From: Chara braunii
Lineage: Eukaryota; Streptophyta; Charophyceae; Charales; Characeae
Length of the DNA: 20,647 bases
Assembly: GCA_003427395.1 (NCBI GenBank)
Contig: BFEA01000046.1
Span: forward strand, 864,711 to 885,357
Direction: 5' to 3'
In this document: positions 1-9,345 of the stretch, piece after piece
Layout of the letters: each line of letters begins with the position of its first letter
How positions within the stretch are numbered: position 1 is the stretch's first letter
The notes under the pieces: model-generated
Told to the model about the DNA's origin: nothing
What the model saw: only the letters and a program-made list of their open reading frames with translations
Database searches by the model: none
Translations under genes and position numbers: made by a program

Positions 1-2130
1 GTGTTACACATGCACATGAAGAAAAGATTGACTAAGTAAGAACTGGAATATCAACACATGATTGAACTTGACAAAAGGAAGAAGTGAACTAGTGTTACAC
101 ATGCACATGAAGAAAAGATTGACTAAGTTAGAACGAGAACATCAACACATGATTGAACTTGACAAACGAAAGAAGTGAACTCGTGGATCACATGTACATG
201 AAGGAAAAATTGACTAAGTAAGAACCGGAACATCAACACATGTTTGAACTTGACAAATGGAAGAAGTGAACTCGTGGAACACATGCACATGAGGGAAAAA
301 TTGACTAAGTAAGAACCGGAACATCAACACATGTTTGCACTCGACAAAAGGAAGAAGTGAACTAGTGTTACACATGCACATGAATAAAAAATTGACCAGG
401 TAAGAACTGGAACATCAACACATGATTGAACTTGACAAACGGAAGAAGTGAACTAATGGAACACATGCATATGAAGGAAAGATTGACTAAGTAAGAACTG
501 GAACATCAACATATGTTTGAAATTGACAAACGGAAGAAGTGATCTAATGGAACACATGCATATGAAGGAAAGATTGACTAAGTAAGAACCGGAACATCAA
601 CTTCATGCTTGAACTTGACAAAAGGAAGAAGTGAACTAGTGGAACACATGCATATGAAGGAGAGGTTGGTTAAGTAAGAACCGAAACATCAACACAGGAT
701 TGAACTTGACAAACGGAAGAAGTGAACTTGTAAAACACATGCACATGAAGGAAAGATTGACTTAGTAAGAACCGGAATATCAACACATGCTTGAACTTGA
801 CAAAAGGAAGAAGTGAACTAGTGGAATACATGCTTATGAAGGAGAGGTTGGTTAAGTAGGAACCAGAACATCAACACATGCTTGAACTTGATAAAAGGAA
901 GAAGTGAACTAGTGTTACACATGCACATGAAGAAAAGATTGATTAAGTAAGAACCGGAACATCAACACATGATCGAACTTGACAAACGAAAAAAGTGAAC
1001 TAAATCAACACATGTAAATGAAGGAAAGTTTGACCAAGTAAGAACCGGAATATCAACACATGATTGAACTTGACAAACGGAAGAAGTGAACTAACGGAGC
1101 ACATGCACATGAAGGAAAGATTGACCAAGTAAGAACCAAAACATCAACACATGCTTGAACTTGACAAAAGAAAGAAGTGAACTAGTGTTACACATGCACA
1201 CGAAGGAAAGATTGACTAAGTAAGAACTGGAATATCAACACATGATTGAACTTTACAAACGGAAGAAGTGAACTAATGGAACTCATGCATATGAAGGAAA
1301 GGTTGACTAAGTAAGAACCGGAATATCAACATCTGTCTGAACTCAACAAAAGGAAGAAGTGAACTAGTGTTACACATGCACATGAAGGAAAGGTTGACTA
1401 AGTAAAAATCAGAACATCAACACATGATTGAACTCGACAAAAGGAAGAAGTGAACTTATTGAACACATGCACATGAAGTAAAGATTGACTAAGTAGAACC
1501 GGAACATCAACACATGCTTGAACTTGACAGATGGAAGAAGTGAACTAACGGAGCGCATGCAGATGAAGGAAAGATTGACAAAGTAAGAACTGGAACATCA
1601 ACATATGTCGAAACTCGACAAAAGGAAGAAGTGAACTTGGGGAACACATGCACATGAAGGAAAGATTGACTAAGTAAGAACCGGAACATCAACACATGAT
1701 TGAACTTGACAAAATGAAGATGTGAACTAGTGTTACACATGCACATGAAGGAAAGATTGACTAAGTAAGAACCGGAACATGAACATATGTCTTAACTCGA
1801 CAAAAGGAAGAAGTGAACTTGTTGAACACACGCATATGAAGAAAAGATTGACTAAGTAAGAACCGGAACATCAACACATGCTTGAACTTCACAAAAGGAA
1901 GATGTGAACTACTGTTACATATGCACATGAAGGAAAAATTGACTAAGTAAGAACCGGAACATCAACACATGTTTGAACTTGACAAAAGGAAGAAGTGAAC
2001 TAATGGAACATATGCACATGAAGGAAAGATTGACGAAGTAAAAACCGGAACATCAACACGTGCTTGAACTTGACAAAAGGAAGAAGTGAACTAGTGGAAC
2101 ACATGCATATAAAGGAGAGGTCGGTCATGT
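1..2130. repeat. Satellite array 1, 91-bp monomer, about 23 copies
   Basis: Head-to-tail repeat whose monomer restarts at 1, 92, 183, 274, 365, 456 and so on, still in register at 2094. That is 23 periods of 91 bp with almost no net length change. Each monomer carries a CACATGCACATGAAGG block, a GATTGACTAAGTAAGAACC block and a GAACTTGACAAA block. Copies differ mostly by substitutions, so the array is old enough to have diverged. ORFs inside it are by-products of the repeat. It could be a centromeric or subtelomeric satellite, but nothing here decides which. Confidence 0.95.
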
Positions 2131-2750
2131 AAGTTCCGGTATGTTTCCATGTGAGATTTGAGCCATGTACGTGAGTGAGACTTGCCTAAAAATCTTGCTT
2201 ATGGCTTATGCATGCAACCAAGTTTGAAACGGAATGTCGCCATGTGAGAGTTAAGCCATGTATGTGAGTGAGACTTGCTCAAACACATGCACATGGCTCA
2301 TGNATGCAACCAAGTTTGAAACGGAATGTCGCCATGTGAGAGTTAAGCCATGTATGTGAGTGAGACTTGCTCAAACACATGCACATGGCTCATGATTGCA
2401 ACCAAGCTTGAAACGGAATGTCATTATGTGAGAGTTAAGTCATGCATGAGAGTGAGACTTGCTCAAACACATGTACATGGCTTATGATTGTAACCAAACT
2501 TGAAATGGAATGTCGTCATGTGAGAGTTAAGCCATGCATGTGAGTGAGACTTGCTCAAACACATGCACATGGCTCATGATTGCAACCAAACTTGAAACGA
2601 AATATCATCATGTGAGAGTTAAGCCATGCATGTGAGTGAGACTTGCTCAAACACATGCACATGGCTCATGATTGCAACCAAACTTGAAACGGAATATCAT
2701 CGTCTACCATGTGAGTGGAAAGCCCAAGTTTGGCCAGTTCAAAACACAAG
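2131..2750. repeat. Satellite array 2, 92-bp monomer, about 6 copies
   Basis: A second tandem family follows directly. The landmark (A)RCTTGAAACGGAATRTC recurs at 2221, 2313, 2405, 2497, 2589 and 2681, exactly 92 bp apart, with a diverged copy at the left edge. Monomers are rich in CATG (CCATGTGAGAGTTAAGCCATG and ACACATGCACATGGCTCATG-like stretches). One unresolved base (N) lies at 2303. The last 50 bases are a non-repeating bridge into the next family. Confidence 0.93.
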
Positions 2751-3806
2751 TTTTGAACATGAGATCATTCATAGGAGAATCGGAACTCTACCTACTATCA
2801 TGTAGATGACAAACAAGAAATTGAATAGGTCATATCACAAGTAATGAACTTGATAACAGTCATAGTAGAATCGGAACTCTACCTACTAGTATGTAGATGA
2901 CAAACAAGAGCTTGAGTTACCCACATTACAAGTAATGAACCTGACAACACTCGTAGTAGAATCGGAACTCTACCTACTAGTATGTGGATGACAAACAAGA
3001 GATTGAGTATCCCATATCACAAGTAATGAACTTGACAACACTCATAGAAGAATCGGAACTCTACCTACTAGTATGTAGATGACAAACAAGAGATTGAGTA
3101 GCCCATATCACAAGTAATGAACTTGACAACACTCATAGAAGAATCGGAACTCTACCTACTAGTATGTAGATGACAAACAAGAGATTGAGTAGCCCCAATC
3201 ACAAGTAATGAACTTGACAATACTCATAGAAGAATCGGAACTCTTCCTACAAGTATGTACATGACAAACAAGAGATTGAGTAGCCCATATCACAAGTAAT
3301 GAACTTGACAACACTCATAGAAGAATCGGAACTCTACCTACTAGTGTGTACATGACAAACAAGAGATTGAGTAGCCCATATCACAAGTAATGAACTTGAC
3401 AACACTCATAGAAGAATCGGAACTCTACCTACTGGTATATAGATGACAAACAAGAGATTGGGTAGCCCACATCACAAGCAATGAACTTGACAACACTCAT
3501 AGAAGAATCGGAACTCTACCTACAAGTATGGAGATGATAAACAAGAGATTGAGTAGCCCATATCACAAGTAATGAACTTGACAACACTCATAGAAGAATC
3601 GGAACTCTACCTACTATTATGTAGATGACAAACAAGAGATTGAGTAGCCCACATCACAAGTAATGAACTTGACAATACTCATAGAAGAATCGGAACTCTT
3701 GCTACTAGTATGNCCCACATCACAAGTAATGAACTTGACAATACTCATAGAAGAATCGGAACTCTACCTACTAGTATGTAGATGACAAACAAGAGATTGA
3801 GTAGCC
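2751..3806. repeat. Satellite array 3, 91-bp monomer, about 12 copies
   Basis: The landmark GAATCGGAACTCTACCTACT recurs at 2777, 2868, 2959, 3050, 3141, 3232, 3323, 3414, 3505, 3596, 3687 and 3753. Spacing is 91 bp except for the last interval (66 bp), where about 25 bases are missing beside an N at 3713, so that copy is probably an assembly join. Copies are more alike than in array 1, suggesting recent expansion. It shares GAACTTGACAA and an AGATTGA-TAG-like block with array 1. Confidence 0.94.
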
Positions 3807-4064
3807 TAACTCTAAGAGGTAGAAGAGAAGAAAAAGGGGAGGAGGAGGAAGGAGGAGATGGAGAGGGAGATGGAGATGGAGAGGAAAGAGGTGGAGGGAG
3901 ACAAGAAGGAAAAAAAGAAGAAGAAGAAGAAGAAGAAGAAGAAGAAGAAGGATAAGGAAGAGGATGGAGTAGATGAGGTAGGGAAAATGAAGAAGGGGAG
4001 GGAGAAGAGGAAGGAGAAAAAGGTGAAGAAGAAGGGGGAGAAGAAGAGGGAGAGGGGGAGGAAG

Positions 4065-4113
<49 letters not shown>
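3807..4113. repeat. Purine-rich low-complexity tract with GAA run and poly(A)
   Basis: The plus strand is nearly pure A and G for about 300 bases: GGA/GAGAT-type repeats, an uninterrupted (GAA)n run near 3918-3950, then a 49-base poly(A) at 4065-4113. The Lys/Glu-rich and Phe-rich ORFs across it are low-complexity artefacts. A homopurine mirror tract of this kind can form triplex (H-) DNA. The poly(A) could also be the relic of a retroposon tail, but no LINE or SINE body was recognised beside it. Confidence 0.9.
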
Positions 4114-4115
<2 letters not shown>

Positions 4116-5299
4116 AGATATCTTATTCCTTTCACTCACCTTGCTAGTGTCTTGTAGATGGAGGCTTCAATCTTGATGAGGCCTTGCTTCATTCCTCCTT
4201 GGTTATGGCTTCCTCGTTCTCCTAGCCCTTCTTCCTTCTTCCTTACTCTTCTCCAAGCTATGGCAAGCTCCCTCAGTTATGGTTATGGTGTCTTGTCCTC
4301 TAGGAGGGCTTAATGGGGCTCCTCTAGCCTCTCCTTCTCTCCTACACCCAGAAGGGATATGGCAAATGACCTCCCTAGTGTCTCTCCCACTATCACTATC
4401 CTCTAGAGTCTTCCCCACTACCTCCTAGTCTCCTCTAAGCTCTCCCACTAGCATGGGTTCCTCCCTCCTCACTCCAAGTACAAAGGTGCTCCTGTGAGCT
4501 CACTTGGGCAGCATGGGCATTCCTCATGCAAATGTGAGAGTGGCGGACTGCATCCTCAACTTATGTAGGCTGAAACGAGCAGTCCGGCCAGCCCATGAGC
4601 CTTCCCATGAGCCTTGGAGTGAACCGAGGTACCCCCAAGGCAAAATTCACTTACTAGGTCCTTCAAGAGGTACCTCAACCTCCTTTTGGCCAAGTACATG
4701 CAGTCCAACTTGTTGGTGCCAACTCGGACTGCCTCTTGGCCTACTCCGGCCTCTTTTTCATTGCTCAAATGCTGCCCCCTAGGGTCCTAATGCCCAAGGG
4801 GCAGCAATAGTTGAAATAAAAAGGCCTTGTGGGCCTTTTTCTCGATTTTTTTCAAGTTTCGGTCTCTTTTTAGTAGGCCGAAGCATTTTTCCATATGGCG
4901 GCACATTTTGAGCTTTGGATCTGGCTGAGATCCAAGGCCAGCAATAATCCGAGTTATCGCCTAGTAGCCCTTGCTTCAATTTTGAGCCCCTAAGTTCAAT
5001 TTTTTAATTTTTGGTGCATCTGACTTTCTTTTTGGGCCAAATGCACTGTTTTGTCATTTTCCCTCTTTTGTTTCTTTCCATTTTGGGCTGCCACCTCATT
5101 TCGGAGCTAGCCGTTTTGAGCTGGCCCACAAAAAATGGCTAGTTCCTCTCTACATTCAAATCTGATCTCAGATCTATGGTCCAAAAGAAAACCGGCCACT
5201 TCCTTTTTGCATTTTCTCTCATTTTCAATTTTTTAATTCAAATTTTATTGAGATATGACCCTAAGGGTCATATAATTCTGCATTTCGGATTGCCCTCTC
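4114..5299. other. Non-coding pyrimidine-rich stretch, no gene seen
   Basis: No convincing reading frame on either strand. The plus strand is T/C-rich. Two early members of the GCAGTCC/CGGACTGC inverted-repeat family occur, at about 4544-4586 and 4699-4731. A near-perfect palindrome lies at 5253-5273 (ATATGACCCT, one A, AGGGTCATAT). This could be the distal part of an LTR or intergenic DNA. Confidence 0.5.
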
Positions 5300-6100
5300 T
5301 CATTCTAGGAGGGATGAGGTCACTGTTGGGACCTACCAGTCCCTACTGTGCAGGTCCAAATAGGCCGGCACATTCTCCTCCACTCTTTTTTCCCTCTTTG
5401 TCTCATTCTCCTTCCTTTTTCTCTCATTTTTCTTTCTTTTTCTTTTATTTCTGTTTTGACAAGTGTTAAACTGCTGTGCACCCTCTTTCTAGGCCCTTTG
5501 GCCTCATTCAAGGCCAGGTTCATGGCTGTTACATGGCCGTTACATCTCGGATTCCAATAATGGCACCCCCATGCTCCTAAGGGGCTCCATTTTGCTCCCG
5601 TTTGCCCAATTCTGAACCCCTTTTGCTCCGATTTTCTAAGGGCAGCCTTTTTCTCACGTTGGGCCTCTCAAGGCTCTATTTTCTTATGCCTTGCTAGTGC
5701 GAGATATCCCGGGCTGCTGGCCAGCCTTCCCAACACCCTTATTTTATTTTTCTTTCTCTCATGACTCTCTCACTTGCTCCCATCAGTGCTTGCTCTAGTG
5801 GTGCTGATATTTTCCACCGTCTAGATCCTCGATCTCGACGGCGCCGCTTGCTTGCCTAATTTTTCATTGTGGCTCATGGTTCCCTTGGGACATCCCAAGT
5901 CCCCGCCATACTCCTCCATACTAGTCTCATGTTCTTGTCCCGCCGGTGCATGTCCCGTTTTTTCGATTTTTATTATTTTGACCCATTTGGTCCCCGACAA
6001 CATTCCAGACGGCGTGCCATTTTTATTTTTTTGTGGTCCATTACCCTTGGTGGTCCCATCATTTCTACATATGTGCCGATTTTTCTAGGCCGCGAGATCC
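5300..6100. repeat. Diverged duplicated module, copy A
   Basis: This segment resembles 6715-7480 with a constant offset of about 1.395 kb. Matching landmarks: GGGACCTACCAGTCC at about 5325; a TCCGATTTTCT block near 5630; CAGTGCTTGCTCTAGTGGTGCT near 5785; the CCGTC...GACGG hairpin at about 5817-5841; and GGTCCCCGACA near 5990. Identity looks like roughly three quarters by eye. It probably arose by tandem duplication of a non-coding (possibly LTR) segment. Confidence 0.7.
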
Positions 6101-6204
6101 CATTTTACGGTCGCCGTTTACCGTCTTTACTTGCCCCCTTGCCGAGATTGCTCTTTTCTAGCCTTTCCGGGCTTGCCGTAGCCCATTTTCCTTTGGCCTT
6201 GGCA

Positions 6205-6540
6205 TCCTCATGCAGTCCGTAATTTCTCGGACTGCGGTCATGGCTGTTTTCCATACCCACAGCCCCACAACTTGCCCAATGTTGAAAGAAAATGAAGCGT
6301 TAAATTTTCTAGTGCATCCGGGCTCGATATTGGCTCCGGATGCACCTAGAACATGTGTTTTCCTTCCCTCATGCAGTCCGTTGTAACTCGGACTGCAATG
6401 GGGGTCAATTCCTTAGCCCCAATGCCCCACAACTAGCCCTCACTCAAAAGAAAAAGAAACGACCAACTCCCAAATGCATCCGGACTTGATTTAGGCTCCG
6501 GATGCACCTAAAACATGTGTTTCTCCTCATGCATGTATTC
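6205..6540. repeat. Tandem ~160-bp repeat built from paired hairpins
   Basis: Two full copies and a decayed third. Each begins with CATGCAGTCCG, eight bases, CGGACTGC. The stems are perfect 8 bp at 6212-6219/6228-6235 and again at 6373-6380/6389-6396. A second hairpin follows in each: a 10-bp stem at 6312-6321/6336-6345 and a 9-bp stem at 6475-6483/6498-6506 (TGCATCCGG/CCGGATGCA). The loops differ while the stems are kept, so structure rather than sequence seems conserved. Confidence 0.8.
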
Positions 6541-6565
6541 CGTTTTATTCCGGTTGCAAGAGGCC

Positions 6566-6608
6566 TTGATTTTCTTTGATTTTCTCTGCAAAAGTCAAAG
6601 AAAATCAA
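6566..6608. repeat. 14-bp perfect inverted repeat
   Basis: TTGATTTTCTTTGA at 6566-6579 pairs perfectly with TCAAAGAAAATCAA at 6595-6608 around a 15-base loop. Either strand would form a stable but A/U-rich RNA hairpin. No associated gene was seen. Confidence 0.8.
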
Positions 6609-6714
6609 AGTCCTTTATAACCGCCATATTCCAGAATGAATCTGATCACGGATGAATCTCCCCAAGTGACCGTTTTTTACCGTTAAGGCCTTTTTCTGTT
6701 TTCTTTTCTTTTTC

Positions 6715-7480
6715 TCCTCCTTTCTTGGACAGTAGGGACCTGCCAGTCCTTACGTATGGCAGTCCCTACTGACGGCGAACTCACTCACTTCCTCTCACTC
6801 CTTTTGTCTTACTCTCCCCCACTTTCTTTATTTTTCTCTCTTTTTTCTAGCATGTCAAGTGTCAAGTGGCCGTTAAGACCCTTTTCTAGCCTCTTCCTCT
6901 TAGTTTTGGCCCTCCCTATGCCCAAGGTGCAGTCCGTTATTTCTCGAACTGCAATAATGGCCTTCCCATGCCCATGGAGCCTCCTTTTACTCCCACACTT
7001 CTCCCCCAATGGTCCCTCCTACTCCGATTTTCTCCCGGAGGGCTATTTTTCACATGGGGTCCTATTTGACTCTATTTTCTTGAGGGAGGCTGATCCAAGA
7101 TTTTTCGGATTACTCCCATGCCTCCCACTTCAGTTTTCTTTACTTTTCCTTTTCCTTTTGGCCTTCCCGTTTGTCACCACCAGTACTTGCACTAGTGGTG
7201 TACTAGTGGTGCTAATATTCTTGGCCGTCAAGATGTCGATCTTGACGGTGCCCCTTGCATTTATTATTTTCCCCTCATGCGGTGCCGCCGTTTCTTCTTG
7301 GGACTTTCACATGTCCCCGCTACTTGTCGCGTTGGTTGTCCCCGACACTTAGTCCCGTCGGCGGTCCCCGACACTTAGTCCCGTCGGCGGTCCCCGACAC
7401 TTAGTCTCGTCGGTGGTCCCCGACACATTAACCTGTCGGCGGTCCCGGACACATTTCGCCCCGTACGCCATTATTTTTAC
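6715..7480. repeat. Diverged duplicated module, copy B
   Basis: Counterpart of 5300-6100. It carries AGGGACCTGCCAGTCC near 6732, a GCAGTCCG/CGAACTGC stem with one mismatch at 6929-6952, TCCGATTTTCTCCCGGAG, a duplicated CTAGTGGTG block near 7192-7212, and a perfect 10-bp hairpin CCGTCAAGAT-GTCG-ATCTTGACGG at 7225-7248. The equivalent hairpin in copy A has one mismatch. A plus-strand frame of 198 codons across it is Leu/Phe/Ser/Pro-rich, resembles no protein I know, and is best read as chance. Confidence 0.7.
7338..7464. repeat. 26-bp tandem repeat, nearly 5 copies
   Basis: GTCCCCGACACTTAGTCCCG followed by TCGGCG, repeated at 7338, 7364, 7390, 7416 and, partially, 7442. The first two copies are identical and later ones diverge. 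A single related unit (GGTCCCCGACA...GACGGCG) sits at the same place in module A near 5990, so the array expanded after the module duplicated. Confidence 0.9.
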
Positions 7481-8015
7481 TTAGTCCCACGTGGCCCCGG
7501 GTGCCTTTCCTCGAGGTATCTCATGCTCCTTAGGCGTCTTGTCGCCCCACAGCGACCCCTCTCCTTAGTCTTTCCTCGCGCCTTGTGTGTACCGATCTCT
7601 TTGACCGTGGGCCTCCGCTCCGAGGCTCTCGTAGGTGGCCTACGTGTTGGCCCTCATTTCCTGCCTTCTCGCGGCTTCTGGCTGCCTATTCCTCGACTTC
7701 CTCATTCCCTTATTGCTGTCGCGCTGCAATTGCTAGTTCAAAGGGCCCTTTGGCCTTAGTCTTATTGCATTCCGATGACCCTCCCGGCCTCCTGCTATGT
7801 TCTATGTGCCCCTGTTCTTGCGCTCGCTTGCTTGCCGCCGCTAGTTCTTTCCTCTTGTGGTTCTCTCCTCAGGGCATCACTCCCTTCTGCGGCCTAATCC
7901 TTTGTCTTTTCTCTCTCCTGCTTCCTCACTCCAGATTTCTCTGTTGCGCACAAATTATCCGTATTCTATCTCTCGAGTGCTGGGAAGTTATTCGGGACCC
8001 ACCAGTCCCGACACA
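7481..8015. other. Non-coding; possible 5' part of a 3' LTR on the minus strand
   Basis: No supported gene. Read on the minus strand, the segment begins TGTGTCGGGACTGG directly after a polypurine stretch (8028-8016), as a 3' LTR would. Its first bases contain the inverted pair TCGGGA/TCCCGA around the same GGGACC-CCAGTCC motif found at 5325 and 6732. The partner LTR is not in the window, so LTR identity and length cannot be proven. Confidence 0.35.
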
Positions 8016-8028
8016 TTCCCCCCACTCA
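8016..8028 (-). promoter_or_regulatory. Candidate polypurine tract (plus-strand primer site)
   Basis: Minus-strand reading is TGAGTGGGGGGAA followed by TGTG. A purine run immediately upstream of TG is the usual layout at the junction of internal region and 3' LTR in LTR retrotransposons. A near-identical site occurs at 9385-9397. It lies just downstream of the methyltransferase remnant on the same strand. Confidence 0.5.
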
Positions 8029-8189
8029 TTCGCGATGTCCTCATCGCGCACCAATCTCTTGTTGGTGGGTTTTGGAGGGATGAACGGGAGAGGAGGGTGA
8101 GGTGTTATGGGTGGTTAGTTTGCCAAGGTCCGTTTTGTTCTTTTCCTATTCCTTTCTCAATGTTTTTCTTAGCTTCTGCCCCTTGGGGT

Positions 8190-8860
8190 GGAGGAGGGTA
8201 TGGGGGAGTCGAAGGTTCTACAGCTTGGACCAGGTTGCTCATTTTTATCATAGCTCTGCCTCTTTATCTTTCCCTCAATTGAGATGCGAACTACCTCTTT
8301 AGTCAATTTTGTATACCTAACAGGGCAACCCATAATTCTTTTAACTTCAGTAACATGGGGCAGACGGAGCTCTCCTTGCTTCATGCACTTAACTACTGGT
8401 ATGCTGGCTTTATTCCCCAGATGACAATTTCTTGTCATAACACAATTGGTTTTCTCATTTTATGCCTTGACTTTGTTGATAACAAATTGTAAGCAAGTTT
8501 TTGGATGCGACTCAATGTCAGGCATTTGCTCCGGAAGGGAGATGTTTGTCCAGTACAACCGTCGTCTTTGCCGTGGTGATACCCACTTCGAATCGGTGAG
8601 CCCAGATACAACTCCCCTTAAATGCTTCGTAATCTCAAATTTGTCTTCCCATTTCATCGAGGAAGCATTCTCGAGCAGAAACCATTTTGGTCTCGCCTCA
8701 TTCATTACTCTTATAAAAAATAATCTACTTTTCGGCCCGTGCAATCCATGTTTTCCCTTTACCATTCCCCGATGCTCAGGCCTTGCCAAATCCACATGCA
8801 TCTCCCCAGGGTCCTTTCGCCGACTCTCCTCAGGTCCTGCCAATTTTGCATTCATATCAC
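8190..8860 (-). pseudogene. DNMT3-like DNA cytosine-5 methyltransferase catalytic-domain remnant
   Basis: Translation across three minus-strand frames matches the canonical order of C5-methyltransferase motifs. From 8851 the frame reads NWQDLRRVGERTL then WQGLSIG, which aligns to the stretch leading into motif IV (the PC loop); the catalytic Cys is not present (Trp in its place). After a frame change come GPKSRLFF, RPKWFLLENASSM (motif VI, Glu-Asn kept) and VSPRQRRRLYWTN (motif VIII-like). An in-frame TAA at 8462-8460 follows, then TRNCHLGNKASIPVV and VKRIMGCPVRYT (C-terminal recognition region). A motif-X-like GRAMIKMSNLVQA lies in a third frame near 8250-8210. Motif order is IV-VI-VIII-IX-X, so it is DNMT3-type and not the rearranged plant DRM type. 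Motif I is not visible. No intron is seen, which fits a retro-copied or element-borne gene. It is not functional as it stands. Either a retrotransposon-carried enzyme or a host DNMT pseudogene. Confidence 0.82.
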
Positions 8861-8948
8861 TTTTTGTCCTTTTTTGTTCCTTGCTTATTTTTAACTTTTT
8901 TTCATGCATGCTGCCCAGTTCATCCCTTGTGCATCTCTCTTTCAGACA

Positions 8949-9345
8949 CCTTGTCAGACCTGTTTCCAAATACTCATATGTTTCCCAGCCTGTCAGTCTT
9001 TCTCTCAGATCCATACATAGTCCATTATACGAGTCTTTTATTTTCCAGACGTCTTTCTTGACCCATTTTCAAGCTTATGCCAATCAATCACACAAGTCGC
9101 TTGCCAGGTCTTTTCTCAAGCTCATGCAGCGTCAATTTCTCACCCATCTTGCCAGACCTTTTCTCAAACCTGCGCAAAGTCAATTACTCATCCATTCTTC
9201 TCTTCTGGACATCTTGCCAGATCTTTTTCTCAAGCTCATGCAACGTTAATTACTCATTCATTCTTTTCTTCTGGACATCTTGCCAGACTTTTTCTCAAGC
9301 CTGCGCAAAGTCGATTACTCATCCATTCTTACGCTCATGGTACCC
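8949..9345. repeat. Tandem repeat, 48-66-bp units
   Basis: CTTGCCAGACCTTTTCTCAA-like units start at 9100, 9148, 9213 and 9279 (spacings 48, 65 and 66 bp), with decayed units at about 9057 and 8949. Alternate units carry either CTCATGCA(G/A)CGT or CCTGCGCAAAGT. On the minus strand parts translate to basic heptad-like segments (LEKK, FEKRSGKM), but stops interrupt. The array sits where motif I of the methyltransferase would be expected, so repeat growth may have replaced it. Confidence 0.8.

Noticed and set aside
1507-1746. Minus-strand ORF of 79 codons in satellite 1
   Set aside because: It lies wholly inside the 91-bp repeat and reflects the repeat's period, not selection.
3771-4157. Phe-rich and Lys/Glu-rich ORFs of about 100 codons
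   Set aside because: They are translations of a purine-rich microsatellite and poly(A), not genes.
4114-8015. A defined 3.9-kb 3' LTR
   Set aside because: The right edge looks plausible, but no matching 5' LTR, TG...CA pair or target-site duplication can be seen, so it was not called as an LTR.
6756-8282. Plus-strand frames of 141-198 codons
   Set aside because: Leu/Phe/Ser/Pro-rich composition from a pyrimidine-rich strand; no motif recognised and no conservation of the frame between duplicated modules A and B.
8190-8860. Plant DRM-type methyltransferase
   Set aside because: DRM proteins have the motifs circularly rearranged; here the order is IV, VI, VIII, IX, X, as in DNMT3-type enzymes.
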